The position numbers and the translations under genes are program-made. 40,832 bases of DNA from Actinomycetales bacterium Actino_02 (lineage in GTDB: Bacteria; Actinomycetota; Actinomycetes; Propionibacteriales; Propionibacteriaceae). The notes beneath the pieces were generated by a model that worked only from the letters and a program-made list of their open reading frames with translations, ran no database searches and was not told the DNA's origin. Location of the stretch: NCBI GenBank assembly GCA_001603275.1, contig LUYM01000003.1, positions 1 to 40,832 on the forward strand, written 5' to 3'. Positions within the stretch are counted from its first letter, which is position 1. The number at the start of each line of letters is the position of its first letter. This document shows positions 1 to 8,518 of the stretch, piece after piece.

Positions 1-1148
1 AGGCGGCTCGCAGCCTGGGCGCGAGCCGCTGGCGGGTGTGGTGGACGATCACCTGGCCGTCATTGGCTCCGGCGGTCGCCTCTGCTGCGGCGCTGGTGTT
101 CTTGTTCTGCGCGTCCGCGTTCGGCGTGGTGCTGGTGCTGGGCGGCAACGGCTGGGGGACGGTCGAGACCGAGATCTGGTACCAGACGACCCAGTTGCTC
201 GACCTGCGGGCGGCTGCGGCGCTGTCGATTGTGCAGTTGGTGATCGTGGTGGCATCACTGTTGGTGGCTAACCACACCCGAGCCCGCCAGGAGCGCGCCC
301 TGCGACTGTCCGGGAAGCCGTCGGAACATGATCTGCGTGCCGCCGACGTGCCGGCCGCGCTGGTGACGGCCGTGGTGGTGCTGGGGCTGCTGGTCACTCC
401 GCTAGTGACGCTGGTCGTCCGGTCGCTGCAGACGGCCGACGGCTATGGCCTGGCCAACTATCTGTCCCTGGCCACCAGCGCCGAGGCCGGGTTCAGCACC
501 GGGGCCTGGGCGGCGCTGGGCAACTCGTTGAGCACGGCAGCCGTGGCCACCCTGATCGCCGTCGGGCTCGGGTCCATGGTCAGCTTCCTGCTCTCCCGGC
601 GTCCGTCGTCGGCGGCCGGACGGACGGTGCTGGCCGCGGCCGATGCCGCCTTCATGCTGCCGCTGGGGGTGTCCGCGGTCACCGTCGGCTTCGGCTTCCT
701 GATCACCCTCACTGCGCCACCGCTGAACCTGCTCGGCTCCTGGCTGCTGGTGCCATTGGCCCAGGCCGTGGTGGCGCTGCCGCTGGTGGTGCGCAGCCTG
801 CTGCCGACGTTGCGGGCCATCGACCCCCGGCTGCAGCAGGCCGCGGCCACCCTGGGGGCCGCGCCCGCGCGGGTGGTCGCGACCATCGACGCCCCGCTGG
901 CCTGGCGAGGTTTCGGACTGGCCATCGGCTTCGCCTTCGCCACCAGTCTGGGCGAGTTCGGGGCCACCAGCTTCCTGGCCCGGCCGGATCGTCCGACGCT
1001 GCCGGTGATGATCTTCCGGCTGATCGGACGCCCGGGTGCCGAGAACCTGGGCACGGCGCTGGCGGCTTCGGTGGTGCTGGCGCTGGTCACCGGGACGGTG
1101 ATGGGTCTGGCCGAATGGATCGGACCAAGAAAGGGGCAGCCGTGGTGA
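1..1148 (+). CDS. ABC transporter permease, double-domain FbpB/ThiP type, 5' end outside window
   Basis: Inner-membrane permease of an importer of the iron(III)/thiamine class. The frame is open to the left edge, so the gene is 5'-truncated and the GTG at 36 is internal: the codons before it already read as an EAA coupling loop (LGASRWRVWW, positions 15-44). A hydrophobic segment, a charged linker (about 270-350) and a second permease domain follow; its own EAA loop is LGAAPARVVATIDAPL near 854-900, followed by the GEFGAT motif usual in ThiP/FbpB proteins. The stop overlaps the ATPase gene by four bases (GTGA), so the two are one operon. The binding protein is presumably upstream, outside the window. 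Iron and thiamine cannot be told apart from this fragment. Confidence 0.85.
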   Translation, partial: AARSLGASRWRVWWTITWPSLAPAVASAAALVFLFCASAFGVVLVLGGNGWGTVETEIWYQTTQLLDLRAAAALSIVQLVIVVASLLVANHTRARQERALRLSGKPSEHDLRAADVPAALVTAVVVLGLLVTPLVTLVVRSLQTADGYGLANYLSLATSAEAGFSTGAWAALGNSLSTAAVATLIAVGLGSMVSFLLSRRPSSAAGRTVLAAADAAFMLPLGVSAVTVGFGFLITLTAPPLNLLGSWLLVPLAQAVVALPLVVRSLLPTLRAIDPRLQQAAATLGAAPARVVATIDAPLAWRGFGLAIGFAFATSLGEFGATSFLARPDRPTLPVMIFRLIGRPGAENLGTALAASVVLALVTGTVMGLAEWIGPRKGQPW

Positions 1149-2128
1149 ACGGTCTGCAGGTGCGCGGAGCCAGCGTCCGTTACGGCTCAGTGGTCGCGGT
1201 CAGCGACGTCTCGTTGGAGGTCGCTCCCGGCGAGATCGTGGCCCTGCTCGGGGCGTCCGGCTCCGGCAAGTCGTCGCTGCTACGCGGGGTGGCCGGGCTG
1301 GAGCCGCTGGCCACCGGCAGTATCGGCTGGGACGGTGTCGAGCTGACCGCCACCCCGGTACATCGGCGCGGTTTTGTGATGATGTTCCAGGACGGCCAGC
1401 TGTTCCCGCACCGCAATGTGGCCGGCAATGTCGGCTACGCGCTCACCGGCCTGTCCCGGACGGCGCGCGAAGCGCGGGTGGCCGAACTGCTCGAACTGGT
1501 CGGGCTGGCCGGCTACCAGGCTCGTCCGGTCACCGAGATGTCCGGCGGCCAGGCGCAGCGGGTGGCGCTGGCCCGGTCGCTGGCTGCGAAGCCACGCCTA
1601 CTTCTGCTCGATGAGCCCTTGTCGGCGCTGGATCGGGGGCTGCGCGAGCGGCTGGTCGAGGTGCTCGGCTCAAGCCTGCGGGCCACCGGGACGTCCGCCC
1701 TCTACGTCACTCACGACCAGGATGAGGCGTTCGCGATTGCCGACCGGATCGGCGTCCTGATCGACGGACGGCTGCGCCAGATCGCGCCCGGCCCCACCCT
1801 GTGGCGCCAGCCCGTGGACGCCGCGGTGGCCGGCTTCCTGGGCTACGACCTGATCCTCAGCCCTGCCGAAGCCCGTGCGCTGGGCTGGCCGGGCTCCGGC
1901 GCGAGCGGACGGGTGGCAGTCGGGCCGTCCGGGCTGGTGGAGCGGCCGGACGGGGTGGCCGTACCTGTTGTCGAACTGCGCCACCGGCGTGGGCCGAGTC
2001 TGGCCGTGGTCCGGCTGCCGGGCGGTCAGCTCGGCCAAGTGCAGCTGTCCGCTGAGGGGGCTGTGGCTGCCGAGTTGCGGGTCAGCCTGGAGGCGTCCGG
2101 CTGCGCCCTGGTTCCGGTGTCCGACTAG
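1145..2128 (+). CDS. ABC transporter ATP-binding protein (FbpC/ThiQ/PotA-like)
   Basis: ATPase that energises the adjacent permease. Motifs in order: Walker A GASGSGKSS, Q-loop MFQDGQLFPH, signature MSGGQ, Walker B LLLLDEPLSALD, and H-loop VTHD. A roughly 100-residue C-terminal part after the ATPase core resembles the regulatory tail of the FbpC/PotA group. I chose GTG 1145 because it overlaps the permease stop by four bases and sits behind an AAGAAAGGGG ribosome-binding site; an in-frame ATG at 1115 would place the start inside the permease gene without a comparable site. About 327 residues, a normal length. Substrate (iron, thiamine or another small ligand) is undetermined. Confidence 0.88.
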   Translation: MNGLQVRGASVRYGSVVAVSDVSLEVAPGEIVALLGASGSGKSSLLRGVAGLEPLATGSIGWDGVELTATPVHRRGFVMMFQDGQLFPHRNVAGNVGYALTGLSRTAREARVAELLELVGLAGYQARPVTEMSGGQAQRVALARSLAAKPRLLLLDEPLSALDRGLRERLVEVLGSSLRATGTSALYVTHDQDEAFAIADRIGVLIDGRLRQIAPGPTLWRQPVDAAVAGFLGYDLILSPAEARALGWPGSGASGRVAVGPSGLVERPDGVAVPVVELRHRRGPSLAVVRLPGGQLGQVQLSAEGAVAAELRVSLEASGCALVPVSD

Positions 2129-2147
2129 GGCAGGTGTCGGCGAAAGT

Positions 2148-2192
2148 GGCGTTGCTGCGGCGTCACTGCTGGTATCGCGCAACAGCGACGCC
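2148..2192 (+). terminator. Candidate hairpin after the permease-ATPase operon
   Basis: A ten-base stem, GGCGTTGCTG (2148-2157) against CAGCGACGCC (2183-2192), pairs completely in the plus-strand RNA with one G-U pair. It lies 20 bases after the ATPase stop. The loop is long (25 bases) and there is no U-run, so it is a weak terminator candidate. Confidence 0.35.
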
Positions 2193-2213
2193 GCGCGATG
2201 GAAGAATGCGCAC

Positions 2214-3563
2214 ATGGCAACTCCACTGGTGGCACCGCCGCGCGAGCGACGGGTGCTCGGCGCAGCGGAGTTGCTGTTCTCCACCACCGATGCCAGCGGA
2301 GTGATCGACCAGGCGAACTCGGTGTTTCTGCGGTTGTCCGGGTATCGCCGCGAGCAGCTCGTCGGGGCTGCGCACAACTTGGTCCGGCACCCGCAGATGC
2401 CCGGTGCCGCTTTCGCCGGAATGTGGCGGCTACTGGCTGCGACCCGTCCGGCGCTGCTGTACTTCCGCGATCTCAGCGCGGACGGACGCCCCTACGACGT
2501 GTTCGCCACGGTGGTGCCGCTCGGCGACCGGTTCCTTTCGGTGCGGGCCCGTCCGCTGGCCAAGAACTGGTGGCGGCTGGCGCACAACTTGAACTCCCAG
2601 GTCGGCGCCTTCGAGGAGCAGTGCCGGGCCAAGGGCTGGAGCCGGACCGACGCAGCCGCCCTCGGTCTGGAGCAGTTGGAGGCCGGCCTGGCCGCGTCCG
2701 GCTATCCGAGCGTGGAGCAGTTCGGGCGCTCGGTGCTGCTGGCCGAGGTGCAGGCCCGGCTGGATCGAGGTGTGCGGATCCCGGCACGTCCGCTGGCCGA
2801 CGGCCCGGCCGCAGAGCTGCTGGCGGCCACTCGCGGCCTGGAACAGGTGCTGGTCGACTGGCTCGACCGCTACGACCGGCTGCAGGATGCCGCCATCAAC
2901 CTGGCCGACTACACGCCCCGCCTGCTGGAGATCCTCGAGCAGAGCCAGGCCGCAGCCGAAGGGGTCCGCTTCGACAACCCCAGTGGCCGGCTGGAGCCGG
3001 CCGCGGTGTATCTGCGGACCTGGGCGGACACGTCGCGTGAGGTCGCCGCGGTGCTGGCCGACCTGCTCGACCAGCTCACCGAGCTGCGGCACAGCTGTGC
3101 GCTGGCCCGGGCCGAGCTGGCGCTGACCGTGCTGCACAACATGGCGGCCGGCCAGTTCGTCCTCGAAGAGATCGACGAGGTGCCCCAAGCGGGCTCGATC
3201 GGCATGGCGCTGGCCGACCTGGGTCAGGCGCTCACCGACGATGTGGACGAGCTGGTGCCACAGGCCACTCGTTGCCGGGAGTTGGCCGCTGAGCTTGCCT
3301 ATCAGCTGGACGGGGTGACCGGCCTGTTGGAATTGCCGCAGTCATTGATCCGGGAGTGGCTGGTCCGGGTGGCTGAGGGTGGCGCCCACTCGTCCGCCGA
3401 GTTCGTCGACTGGGTCAGCGATCATCTCGACCGAAGTGAAGCCGGCATCGCCACGCTCAGCGGGCTGGCCAACTCCGGACGGGAGCTGTCCGCGCTGCCT
3501 GACCTCGGGCCGATCCGGGAATGGGTGGAGCGGGTGGCCCAGGCGCGCTCTCGCCTGACCTGA
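2214..3563 (+). CDS. Orphan PAS-domain protein with Aer-like sensor domain
   Basis: 449 residues. Residues about 15-115 form a PAS domain whose spacing and motifs (FSTTDASGVI, SGYRREQLVG, HNLVRHPQMP, FAGMWRLL) closely follow the FAD-binding PAS of the aerotaxis receptor Aer. The Aer motif RHPD reads RHPQ here (residues 58-61). The remainder is alpha-helical and rich in Ala, Leu and Glu; I see no transmembrane segment, HAMP, methyl-accepting, kinase or GGDEF domain. Start chosen at ATG 2214 behind GGAAG with nine bases spacing; a longer open frame begins inside the upstream ATPase gene and is unlikely. It sits alone between the ABC operon and a convergent MFS gene. It may be a soluble redox or oxygen sensor; its partner and output are unknown. 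Confidence 0.7.
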   Translation: MATPLVAPPRERRVLGAAELLFSTTDASGVIDQANSVFLRLSGYRREQLVGAAHNLVRHPQMPGAAFAGMWRLLAATRPALLYFRDLSADGRPYDVFATVVPLGDRFLSVRARPLAKNWWRLAHNLNSQVGAFEEQCRAKGWSRTDAAALGLEQLEAGLAASGYPSVEQFGRSVLLAEVQARLDRGVRIPARPLADGPAAELLAATRGLEQVLVDWLDRYDRLQDAAINLADYTPRLLEILEQSQAAAEGVRFDNPSGRLEPAAVYLRTWADTSREVAAVLADLLDQLTELRHSCALARAELALTVLHNMAAGQFVLEEIDEVPQAGSIGMALADLGQALTDDVDELVPQATRCRELAAELAYQLDGVTGLLELPQSLIREWLVRVAEGGAHSSAEFVDWVSDHLDRSEAGIATLSGLANSGRELSALPDLGPIREWVERVAQARSRLT

Positions 3564-3601
3564 CCCCAAGCCCGGGCCGCTGCGTGGCCGAATCAGGGAG
3601 G

Positions 3602-3745
3602 ATCGGCCTTGAGTGCGCGGGCGCACAGTCATCACCGTGCCGGTCGGGGTGCTCCTCGGGTTCGGCCGTGACTGTGTGAGTGCGCTGTCGTGGCCGCGAG
3701 TGGGGCTGTTCCTCGGGTCGGCCTTGAGTGCGTGGGCACACTGGA
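3602..3745. repeat. Degenerate tandem repeat, about 58-base unit, 2.5 copies
   Basis: Three related units begin with TCGGCC near 3604, 3662 and 3719 (spacing about 58). Units 1 and 3 share TCGGCCTTGAGTGCG followed by a GGGC(A/G)CAC element; units 1 and 2 both end with CTCGGGT preceded by T(C/T)C. The block fills the gap between the PAS gene and the hairpin repeats. I see no coding pattern in it. Confidence 0.6.
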
Positions 3746-3850
3746 TTCGAGATCGCTCGGAACAGGGTTCGCCGATCCTTCCGATGCCTGGTCCATCCGG
3801 AGTGGGTCGGCCACCGTGCGGCCGGCCCACTCTCCTTTCCCCGACTGCCT

Positions 3851-3921
3851 GGGGACGGTTCCATTTCCGTCCACCGTTGTGAGGTGCTGGTTGGTGGCTG
3901 GACCGAAATGGAACCGTCCCC
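3851..3921. repeat. Inverted pair of GGGGACGG-type hairpin repeats
   Basis: Copy 1 (3851-3872) reads GGGGACGGTTCC then ATTTCCGTCC; copy 2 (3900-3921) is the reverse complement with one change. Both carry the ATTT variant of the family, so the two arms still pair along about 21 of 22 bases with a 27-base loop. The pair lies between convergent genes. Confidence 0.85.
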
Positions 3922-3936
3922 GCTGTCGACATCTCA

Positions 3937-3971
3937 CCGCAGAAAATGGGGACTGTCCCCTTTTTCTGCGG
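3937..3971 (-). terminator. 35-base hairpin terminator/REP-like element after the sugar operon
   Basis: A near-perfect palindrome of two 17-base arms around T3954, one mismatch, containing GGGGACTGTCCCC and flanking A- and T-rich arms ending in CTGCGG. It starts five bases after the stop of the MFS gene and is therefore the natural 3' end of the six-gene minus-strand operon. The GGGGAC...GTCCCC core resembles motifs known from RAYT-associated REP elements; that link is an inference. Confidence 0.7.
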
Positions 3972-3976
3972 GGGAG

Positions 3977-5347
3977 TCAGGCGGCGAGCCGGCGGACCTC
4001 GGCGCGTAGCGCGGGCGTCCAGGTTTCCGCGGTGAGCCCGGCGCTGACCAATCCGACCACCGAGTACACCATGAACAACAGTGCCGGCCCGACCCAGCCG
4101 AGCTGCAGCTGAAGGACGGTGGCCAGGTAAGGGGTCGCTCCGGAGATCACCGACGAGAGTTGATAGGCCAGCGAGGCCCCCGAAGATCGGACGCTCGGCG
4201 GGAACAGTTCGGCGAACCAACTGCCCTGGGAGCCGGCCAGGGCGTTCTGGCTGATCGCGAACGAGACGGTGAAGGCGATCACCGTCAGCCAGCGGTCGCC
4301 GACGTTCACCAGCAGGAACATCGGCACTGCCCAGCAGATGTTGAAGGCGGTGACCGCCAGATACTGTGGACGCCGTCCGACCCGGTCGGTGAGCCGCGAC
4401 CAAGCCAGGGTGGCGAACACCCCGACTGCGGCGGCGACGCACAGCGCCAGGATGGTGTCGTCCTTCTCGGCCAGTGACGGGATGGAGTTGGTCAGATAGC
4501 TGGTCAGGTAGGTGATGGCCAGTCCGTACCCGCCGGTCTCGGCGACCCGCAGTCCGACTCCGCGGAGGAGGTCGCGCCACTCCCGCCGGACCACCTCCAC
4601 CAGCGGATCGCTGACGAGTTCACCGTCGGCGCGGACCTGCTCGAAGACGGGTGATTCCGGCACCTTTGAGCGGACGATCAGCCCGACTACGACCAGCACG
4701 ATCGAGCACAGGAACGGCACCCGCCAGGCCCAGTCGCCGGGCAGCTTGACCGAGGCCAGGAAGACCAGATTCGCGGCCAGCAAGCCGACCGGGAAGCCGG
4801 ATTGCACCCAGCCGGTGAACCGGCCCTTCTCTCGCCATGGCGCGTGCTCGTAGGTGATCAGGATCGCCCCGCCCCACTCGGCGCCGTAGGCCAGCCCCTG
4901 CAGGATCCGGATGCTCACCAGGAGAGCCGGCGCCCACAGGCCGATCGCCTGGTAGGTGGGCAGCAGCCCGACGGCGAAGGTCGACAAGCCCATCACTAAC
5001 AAGGAGGCCACCAGGACGGGCTTGCGTCCGAGCCGGTCACCGAGGTGACCGCCGATGATGCCGCCCAGCGGACGAGCCGCGAACCCCACCCCGAGCACGG
5101 CCAGCGCCGACAAGGTGGCGGCCATCGGATCGTCCGCCGGGAAGAAGGCCGGGCCGAGATAGAGCGCGGCAGCCGTGGCGAAGCCGATGAAGTCGTAGCT
5201 CTCGATCACCTGGCCGACGGCGGCGCCGAGGGCGACCCGCTTCACCTGGTCGGTGCCGTGGATCGGACCGCGGAGGGCGGCGGTGGCCGAGGGTGGACGC
5301 GGCGTGAGTGGCTGATCGGAGCCTGAGGTGGCGGAGGGGCTCGGCAT
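3977..5347 (-). CDS. MFS transporter, metabolite:H+ symporter (MHS) type
   Basis: 456 residues with about 12 hydrophobic segments. The N-terminal motif GQVIESYDFIGFATAAALY and the loop GGHLGDRLGRKPVLV (between helices 2 and 3) place it in the MHS branch, which imports organic acids, osmolytes or other small metabolites with protons. A second GRRP motif follows in the C-terminal half (LTDRVGRRPQYL). It is the last gene of the ytf-like operon, 11 bases behind the LacI-type regulator, so it should be co-transcribed with the sugar ABC importer. A roughly 30-residue hydrophilic N-terminal extension precedes helix 1. The substrate is not visible from sequence; a breakdown product or alternative sugar-related metabolite would fit the context, as inference only. 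Confidence 0.85.
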   Translation of the reverse strand: MPSPSATSGSDQPLTPRPPSATAALRGPIHGTDQVKRVALGAAVGQVIESYDFIGFATAAALYLGPAFFPADDPMAATLSALAVLGVGFAARPLGGIIGGHLGDRLGRKPVLVASLLVMGLSTFAVGLLPTYQAIGLWAPALLVSIRILQGLAYGAEWGGAILITYEHAPWREKGRFTGWVQSGFPVGLLAANLVFLASVKLPGDWAWRVPFLCSIVLVVVGLIVRSKVPESPVFEQVRADGELVSDPLVEVVRREWRDLLRGVGLRVAETGGYGLAITYLTSYLTNSIPSLAEKDDTILALCVAAAVGVFATLAWSRLTDRVGRRPQYLAVTAFNICWAVPMFLLVNVGDRWLTVIAFTVSFAISQNALAGSQGSWFAELFPPSVRSSGASLAYQLSSVISGATPYLATVLQLQLGWVGPALLFMVYSVVGLVSAGLTAETWTPALRAEVRRLAA

Positions 5348-5358
5348 GATGGTGCGGG

Positions 5359-6450
5359 TCAGGCCGGTGGCGGTGCCGTGCTGGCCCGCAGCACGAGCTG
5401 AGGCACCCGCAGCAAGGGGTTGGGGGCGGTCTCGTCGGTGAGGACGGCCAGCATCACTTCCATGGCATCGCGGCCCAGCTGGGCGAAGTCCTGATGCATG
5501 GTGGTCAGCGGCGGGGAGAAGTGTGCGGCCTCCGGGATGTTGTCGAAGCCGATCACGCTGACCGAGCCGGGGACGTCCCGGCCGGCTTCAGTGAGGGCGT
5601 GAATCAGACCAAGGGCCATCTGGTCGTTTCCGCAGAAGACCGCGGTGAAGTCGTCCTCCAGCAGCCGCCGCCCGGCCGCATAGCCGCTGGCCGCCGACCA
5701 GTCGCCGACGATCGGGTCATGAGCCACCAGATCATGTTCGGCCAGCAGATCTCGCCAGCCGCGAGCCCGTTCCAGGGCGTCCATCGACTCCAGCGGCCCG
5801 GCCAGATGCCGGATCTTGGTGTGGCCCAGTTCGACCAGATGCCGCACGGCCCGCTTGGCCCCGGCGTACTGGTCGAGCGAGACCCGGTGCAGGTCGCTGC
5901 CCTGCGAAACCACCCCGAGGAACGGCACACCCAGGTCCATGCTCTGCAGCAGCCCGAGCGCGGCGCGATTGGAGGTGATCAGCACGATCGCCTCCACGTT
6001 CTGCCGCACCAGCGTCTCGGCGGCTTGGCGCAGCGCGAAGGCGTCCGACTGGAGCAGGCTGGCCATGATCACCGCATAGCGCTCGTCCCGGGCAGCCTCG
6101 TTGAAGTAGACCGCCGTGGTGGACGGGCCGTACTCGGGCAAACCGGTGGTGATCAGCCCGATCGTCCGGGATCGGCGGGTGACCAGGGCGCGAGCCGCGG
6201 GGGACGGGATGTAGCGCAACTGCTGGATCGCTCGCTGCACCCGCTCCCGGGTGGCCGGACGGACGTTCGGTAGCTCGTTGAGCACGCGCGAGACGGTCTG
6301 GTGGGACACACCAGCCAGGCGAGCAACGTCAAAAATCGTCGCCGCCTTGGTGCGTTCTTCCTCGGTCGTCACCGCCGTACCTGCTGTCCCGGGTTTGCGG
6401 ACTCCAACGGTCCTCCCGGGGCCAGATGCTACCGACACCGGACCACTCAA
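5359..6450 (-). CDS. LacI-family transcriptional regulator of the ytf-like operon
   Basis: Helix-turn-helix at the N-terminus (TIFDVARLAGVSHQTVSRVL) followed by a periplasmic-binding-protein-like effector domain (GLITTGLPEYGP through VSVIGFDNIPEA). It is encoded inside the operon it probably controls: a TTG start at 6450 overlaps the yjfF stop by four bases (TTGA). That start leaves a 35-residue tail before the HTH; an in-frame GTG at 6372 (VTTEEERTKAATIF) would give the usual short N-terminus, and I cannot decide between them. The effector is probably the sugar carried by the ABC importer. Candidate operators lie upstream of ytfQ at 11291-11411. Confidence 0.9.
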   Translation of the reverse strand: MSGPVSVASGPGRTVGVRKPGTAGTAVTTEEERTKAATIFDVARLAGVSHQTVSRVLNELPNVRPATRERVQRAIQQLRYIPSPAARALVTRRSRTIGLITTGLPEYGPSTTAVYFNEAARDERYAVIMASLLQSDAFALRQAAETLVRQNVEAIVLITSNRAALGLLQSMDLGVPFLGVVSQGSDLHRVSLDQYAGAKRAVRHLVELGHTKIRHLAGPLESMDALERARGWRDLLAEHDLVAHDPIVGDWSAASGYAAGRRLLEDDFTAVFCGNDQMALGLIHALTEAGRDVPGSVSVIGFDNIPEAAHFSPPLTTMHQDFAQLGRDAMEVMLAVLTDETAPNPLLRVPQLVLRASTAPPPA

Positions 6451-7457
6451 GCCCGTCTAGAGGTGAGTACCTTCTGCAGCACAATGAACACCAGCAGCAG
6501 CGCGCCGATAAAGATCTTGGTCCACCAAGAGCTCAGCGTGCCTTCGAAAGTGATCATCGTCTGAATCAGGCCGAGCACCAGCACACCCAGTGCTGAGCCG
6601 AGGACGAACCCGTAGCCGCCGGTCAGCAGGGTGCCACCGATGACGACTGCGGAGATCGCGTCCAACTCGCCTCCGACACCGGTCAAGGCATAGCCCGACA
6701 GTGTGTAGAAGGAGTACAGCAACCCGGCCAGTCCCGAGCAGAAGCCGCTGATCACGTAGACGAGCACCTTGGTCCGGGCAATGGGGAGACCCATCAGGGT
6801 GCCGGACTGCTCGCCGCCGCCGATGGCATAGGTGGTGCGGCCGAAGCGGGTGTACTGCAGCACCCATACCGCGATCACCAGGGCCACCAGGGCGATGATC
6901 ACACTGGCCGTGATCGACAGCCGCGGGCCGAGGATGATCGGCTGGGCCATCGAGGTGAAGAAGGGATCGGTGATCGCGATCGACTCCTTGGCGATGATGT
7001 AGCACAGGCCACGAGCCAGGAACATAGCCGCCAAGGTGGCGATGAACGGCTGGATCTGGAAGACGTTGATCATCAACCCGACCAGTAGGCCCAGGGTCGA
7101 GGTGGAGACCAGGATCAAGACGATCACGACAACCGGCGGCAGCCCCACTTGGAGCCCCCTGGCCGCGATGATCGTAGACAGCGCCAGTACGGCGCCGACG
7201 GACAGGTCGATGCCGCCGGAGATGATCACGAAACTCATCCCGATCGCCAGCACCAGCAGGTAGGAGTAGCTGACCAGCAGGTTGAGGATCGTGGTGGCGG
7301 AGAAGAACCCGTTGTAGCGGACGCCGCCGGCCACGAACATCACGATGAACAGCAGCCCGGTGACCAGCACCGGCCCGGACTTGGGGCTGGTGAAAGCGTC
7401 GGTGGTGCGGCTCACTACCGCGGCGAATCGGCTCTGCGGAGCGTCAATGGTCGTCAT
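6447..7457 (-). CDS. yjfF: Sugar ABC transporter permease, YjfF-like
   Basis: 336 residues, hydrophobic throughout, with the CUT2 permease signature GIDLSVGAVLALS and a C-terminal GGTLLTGG segment. It is the second of two permeases and corresponds in position and type to YjfF of the E. coli galactofuranose importer. ATG at 7457 overlaps the stop of the preceding permease by four bases. It should form a heterodimeric channel with the YtfT-like protein. Confidence 0.85.
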   Translation of the reverse strand: MTTIDAPQSRFAAVVSRTTDAFTSPKSGPVLVTGLLFIVMFVAGGVRYNGFFSATTILNLLVSYSYLLVLAIGMSFVIISGGIDLSVGAVLALSTIIAARGLQVGLPPVVVIVLILVSTSTLGLLVGLMINVFQIQPFIATLAAMFLARGLCYIIAKESIAITDPFFTSMAQPIILGPRLSITASVIIALVALVIAVWVLQYTRFGRTTYAIGGGEQSGTLMGLPIARTKVLVYVISGFCSGLAGLLYSFYTLSGYALTGVGGELDAISAVVIGGTLLTGGYGFVLGSALGVLVLGLIQTMITFEGTLSSWWTKIFIGALLLVFIVLQKVLTSRRA

Positions 7458-8518
7458 CGGGCCACCACCGGTTCACTGGGACGGGACGAGGTCTTCGTGG
7501 GTTTCGGTCTGGATCGCCACCGTTCCAGCGCCGCGTTGGTCGTCGGCGACTGGAGCAGGGTAACCGCCACCACCACGGCCGCCTTGAACACCATGGTGGC
7601 GATCGGCGGAATGCCGACGGTGTACACGGTGGTGATCAGGGTCTGGATGACCAGGGCACCGACCAGGGTGCCTGTCAGCGAGTAGCGTCCGCCGTTCAGC
7701 GAGGTGCCACCGAGCACCACGGCCAAGATGGCGTCCAGCTCGATGAACAGGCCGGTGTTGTTGGCATCAGCCGCAGTCTGGTTCGAGGTGAGGATGATGC
7801 CGGCCACCGCGGCCAGGAGTGCACATAGCCCGTAGACAAGGAACAACAGCCCGCGCGCCCGGACGCCGGCCTGCCGGCTGGCCTCGGGATTGATGCCGAC
7901 CGATTCGATCAGCATGCCCAGCGCCGTCCGCCGGGTCAGCAGTGCCACCAAGGCCAGCACCACCGCGGCCACCACCGTGGCGAACGGGACGCCATAGATG
8001 AAGCCGGAGCCCAGGAACTTGAACGGAGTGCTCTGGACGGTGAGGATCTGGCCCTCGGTGATCAGCATGGCGATACCGCGGCCGGCCGTCATCAGGATCA
8101 AGGTGGCGATGATCGGCTGAATGCCCAGCACCGAGACCAGCATGCCGTTCCACAACCCGAGCACGAGTGCCAGTGCCAGCGCCACCAGGACGGCCACAGC
8201 CACCGTGCCGACATTGTTCGGATCCGGTGAGGTGAGGATGATCGAGCAGGCCATGGCACCGGCGATGGCGCACAGGCTGCCCACAGACAAGTCGATGCCG
8301 CGAGTGGCGATCACCAAGGTCATTCCGACCGCGATGATCAGGGTGGGGGCGCCGTTGCGCAGGATGTCGATCAGCGAGCCGAACAGATTGCCCTCGGCAT
8401 TGACGGTGATCGACAGGAAGCCGGGAACGTTGATCACGTTGATCGCGATGAGCACGACCAGCATCACCAGCGGCCAGAACAGCCGGTGGCCGATGACTTT
8501 GAAGAAGATGTCCTTCAC
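7454..8518 (-). CDS. ytfT: Sugar ABC transporter permease, YtfT-like
   Basis: 354 residues; CUT2-family permease with GMTLVIATRGIDLSVGSLCA, ILMTAGRGIAMLIT and LDAILAVVLGGTSLNGGR, motifs that match YtfT closely. GTG start at 8518 overlaps the ATPase stop (GTGA). The hydrophilic C-terminus (RSRPKPTKTSSRPSEPVVAR) is longer than usual. Partner of the YjfF-like permease in the inner-membrane channel. Confidence 0.87.
   Translation of the reverse strand: MKDIFFKVIGHRLFWPLVMLVVLIAINVINVPGFLSITVNAEGNLFGSLIDILRNGAPTLIIAVGMTLVIATRGIDLSVGSLCAIAGAMACSIILTSPDPNNVGTVAVAVLVALALALVLGLWNGMLVSVLGIQPIIATLILMTAGRGIAMLITEGQILTVQSTPFKFLGSGFIYGVPFATVVAAVVLALVALLTRRTALGMLIESVGINPEASRQAGVRARGLLFLVYGLCALLAAVAGIILTSNQTAADANNTGLFIELDAILAVVLGGTSLNGGRYSLTGTLVGALVIQTLITTVYTVGIPPIATMVFKAAVVVAVTLLQSPTTNAALERWRSRPKPTKTSSRPSEPVVAR

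Noticed and set aside
1-2128. Assignment of the first two genes as thiP and thiQ
   Set aside because: Iron, thiamine and related importers cannot be separated without the binding protein, which lies outside the window.
3342-4580. 412-codon minus-strand open frame spanning the PAS end, the repeat gap and the MFS gene
   Set aside because: It crosses the intergenic repeats and two well-recognised genes and shows no domain of its own.
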